Translations under genes and position numbers: made by a program
Notes under the pieces: model-generated
The model's input: only the letters and a program-made list of their open reading frames with translations
Told to the model about the DNA's origin: nothing
Databases searched by the model: none
Part shown: positions 62,342 to 64,000 of the stretch, in pieces
Layout: every line of letters starts with the position of its first letter
Position numbering within the stretch: the first letter of the stretch is position 1
NCBI GenBank assembly: GCA_035443185.1
Contig: DAORRV010000005.1
Span: 1-64,000 of the forward strand
Direction: 5' to 3'
DNA length: 64,000 bases
From: UBA2330 sp035443185
Lineage (GTDB): Bacteria; Bacteroidota; Ignavibacteria; Tepidaquicellales; Tepidaquicellaceae

Positions 62342-63751
62342 ATGAAAAAATTAATTTTACTTTCAGTTTTCTTCTTTACGTTTGCATCAGGTACTAATGC
62401 GAACATAATAAATGTACCGTCACAGCACCCTACAGTTCAGGCTGGAATAAATGCTTCGTCAAACGGTGATACAGTACTGGTGCAGCCCGGGGTTTATATG
62501 GAAAACATTAATTTCCGTGGGAAGAAGATCGTATTGACAAGTCTTTATTATCAGACTGGTAATTTATCCTTTATCCAGTCCACAGTAATCAATGGCAGCA
62601 ATCCTCAAAATCCCGATACAGCAAGCTGTGTGATTATAAACAACCATGAAGATTCGACGACTGTCCTGCAGGGATTCACTCTTACGGGCGGAACAGGAAC
62701 AAAGTGGACGGATGAACACGGTGCAGGTTTGTTCAGAGAAGGCGGCGGACTTTTGATCCAGTATTCAAATCCGGTAATTCAAAACAATATTATAACAGGA
62801 AATTCTGCTGTTACAGGAGGTGTATTCAGTACAGGCGGCGGTGGAGTCAGGATCGGAGATTCATATCCGAGATTTTTAAATAATGTTGTAACAAATAATA
62901 CCGCAAGATATGGAGCGGGAGTAGTGCTGAATTATACAGGCGGAGAATATAAGAATAATCTCATTTTTAAAAACTATGGATCGCTTGATTTTGGTGCAGG
63001 CACAGGTGTCTGGGTCAACGGATTTTTTACACGCATTATCTCTTTAATTAATAATACTGTGGCAGGAAATTCTGCTGTAAGCGGAAATCCGGGAATATAC
63101 GGTAACGGAGGAGTCGTTGCTGTTATAAGAAATAATATTGTCTGGGGAAATACATCCCCAAATAATGTTCAGATTGCGAGCGGAAATTTTACCGTAAGAT
63201 ACTGCAATGTACAGGGCGGATACAACGGCGCAGGTAATATAAATGTACCGCCGGATTTTGATACGACAAACTATTATCTGAAAAGCACATCAGCATGTAT
63301 AGATAAAGGAGACTCGAGCATTATATATAATGACCCTGCTGATCTGATAAATCCATCTAATGCAATGTGGCCGGCAAGAGGAACTCTCAGAAACGATATA
63401 GGTGCTTATGGCGGACCGGGCAGTAATAGAATTGCAAATACAGTAGTGGGGATTAATAATTTAAATTCAGCTACAGGACCACTGGGTTTTCAGCTCAATC
63501 AGAATTATCCCAATCCATTTAATCCAAAGACAAAGATCATATACGAGTTACAAGTTTCGAATGACGAGTTAGTAAGTCTGAAGATATTTGATATTTTGGG
63601 AAATGAGGTTGCGGAGTTAGTAAATGAGAAACAGAATGCGGGAAATTATTCGGTGATTTTTGACGGAAGTAATTTTCCAAGCGGAGTTTATTTTTATAAA
63701 CTGAAGACAGGTCAGCAGTCTGAAGTAAAAAGAATGATGTTAATAAAGTAA
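62342..63751 (+). CDS. Secreted right-handed beta-helix protein with T9SS sorting domain
   Basis: About 469 residues from the ATG at 62342, which directly precedes the signal peptide 'MKKLILLSVFFFTFASGTNA'; an ATG nine codons upstream is less likely. The body is a parallel beta-helix of the Pel/right-handed type with repeated 'NNxIxGNxA' and 'GGGxxI' turns. The sorting domain runs from 'FQLNQNYPNPFNPKTKIIYE' to 'VKRMMLIK'. Such proteins are exported and may bind or cleave polysaccharide; no catalytic residues were recognised. A large inverted repeat follows the gene. Confidence 0.85.
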   Translation: MKKLILLSVFFFTFASGTNANIINVPSQHPTVQAGINASSNGDTVLVQPGVYMENINFRGKKIVLTSLYYQTGNLSFIQSTVINGSNPQNPDTASCVIINNHEDSTTVLQGFTLTGGTGTKWTDEHGAGLFREGGGLLIQYSNPVIQNNIITGNSAVTGGVFSTGGGGVRIGDSYPRFLNNVVTNNTARYGAGVVLNYTGGEYKNNLIFKNYGSLDFGAGTGVWVNGFFTRIISLINNTVAGNSAVSGNPGIYGNGGVVAVIRNNIVWGNTSPNNVQIASGNFTVRYCNVQGGYNGAGNINVPPDFDTTNYYLKSTSACIDKGDSSIIYNDPADLINPSNAMWPARGTLRNDIGAYGGPGSNRIANTVVGINNLNSATGPLGFQLNQNYPNPFNPKTKIIYELQVSNDELVSLKIFDILGNEVAELVNEKQNAGNYSVIFDGSNFPSGVYFYKLKTGQQSEVKRMMLIK

Positions 63752-63846
63752 GGATTTACAGACTCACGAAAAGGTAAATGGAAAAGTGAAAAGGCTGTTT
63801 AATGAGTCAGGTAGAGAATTAAATTTTGAGTTTTGCAGTGGCTACG

Positions 63847-63911
63847 AAAACTGACAGGTTTAATCAGATTCAGGATACACTTCCTGTCTTCCGGTAAAAC
63901 CTGTCAGTTTT
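63847..63911. terminator. Long inverted repeat after the beta-helix gene (terminator or repeat element)
   Basis: AAAACTGACAGGTTT (63847-63861) and AAACCTGTCAGTTTT (63897-63911) form a perfect 15-base stem, with an inner CAGGA/TCCTG stem in the 35-base loop. T-rich sequence follows on both strands, so it could end transcripts from both sides. Confidence 0.55.
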
Positions 63912-63952
63912 TGCTGCATAAACCAAACCTCAATACCATTCTCCAAAACTGC

Positions 63953-64000
63953 CTATTCAGTACCCTCTTCTTCAACACCCTCGATCTCTTCTTCACTTTC
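63953..64000 (-). CDS. C-terminal end of an unidentified protein with acidic tail (partial)
   Basis: On the minus strand an open frame runs in from the right edge and stops at 63953-63955 (TAG). The visible 15 residues are E-S-E-E-E-I-E-G-V-E-E-E-G-T-E, a glutamate-rich tail. The rest of the gene is outside the window, so the product cannot be named. The acidic tail and the inverted repeat behind it favour a real gene end. Confidence 0.5.
   Translation of the reverse strand, partial: ESEEEIEGVEEEGTE

Noticed and set aside
1..64000. Search for tRNA, rRNA, CRISPR arrays, insertion sequences and prophage genes
   Set aside because: None was recognised by eye in the spacers or coding regions; a covariance-model scan could still find a tRNA or small RNA.

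Overview
The window is AT-rich and gene-dense DNA from a member of the Bacteroidetes/Chlorobi/Ignavibacteria group, most likely an Ignavibacteria-like bacterium from a metagenome assembly. Four secreted proteins end in a type IX secretion C-terminal sorting domain of the style 'NYPNPFNP ... SGVYFYKL ... RMxLxK', which is typical of Ignavibacteria. Many products are lipoproteins or outer-membrane proteins, and several starts are TTG. A 100-base run of N (32044-32143) shows that this is a scaffold. No rRNA, tRNA, CRISPR array, insertion sequence or prophage was recognised.

Region by region: 1-16 kb carries an aminotransferase tail, a membrane class III nucleotide cyclase, a VOC protein, an 843-residue outer-membrane barrel with a kinase-like periplasmic part, a DUF2867 SDR protein, a PepSY-like protein, an ABC transporter whose permease is fused to an M1 peptidase, a methyltransferase and a UvrD-type helicase. 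16-29 kb carries an HdeD-metallophosphoesterase fusion, a decayed hicB antitoxin, DinB and SthA, an ATPase-FtsX-AttH export operon, and a DUF5996/SH3/methyltransferase group. 28.7-32 kb holds two large T9SS cargo proteins. 32-40.6 kb holds small metabolic or stress proteins, an M29 aminopeptidase, a four-gene MscS/lipoprotein operon and a GDCCVxC protein.

40.8-47.6 kb is a tight minus-strand operon: alr, an acidic coiled-coil protein, manC, methylmalonyl-CoA epimerase and uvrC. It diverges from dnaA across a 419-base AT-rich spacer that is a candidate replication origin. Repair genes follow (AlkA-type glycosylase, recN, rmuC, radA), with lipoate ligase, a TerB-like protein, a seven-haem TPR cytochrome, a GntR regulator and two more T9SS cargo proteins.

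No complete undescribed defence or mobile system is evident. The more unusual signals are the kinase-like outer-membrane protein, the hicB relic with exactly two disabling lesions and no hicA, an exact 71-base tandem duplication between two convergent genes, and two families of intergenic repeats (a two-hairpin palindromic element and a short period-8 direct repeat).
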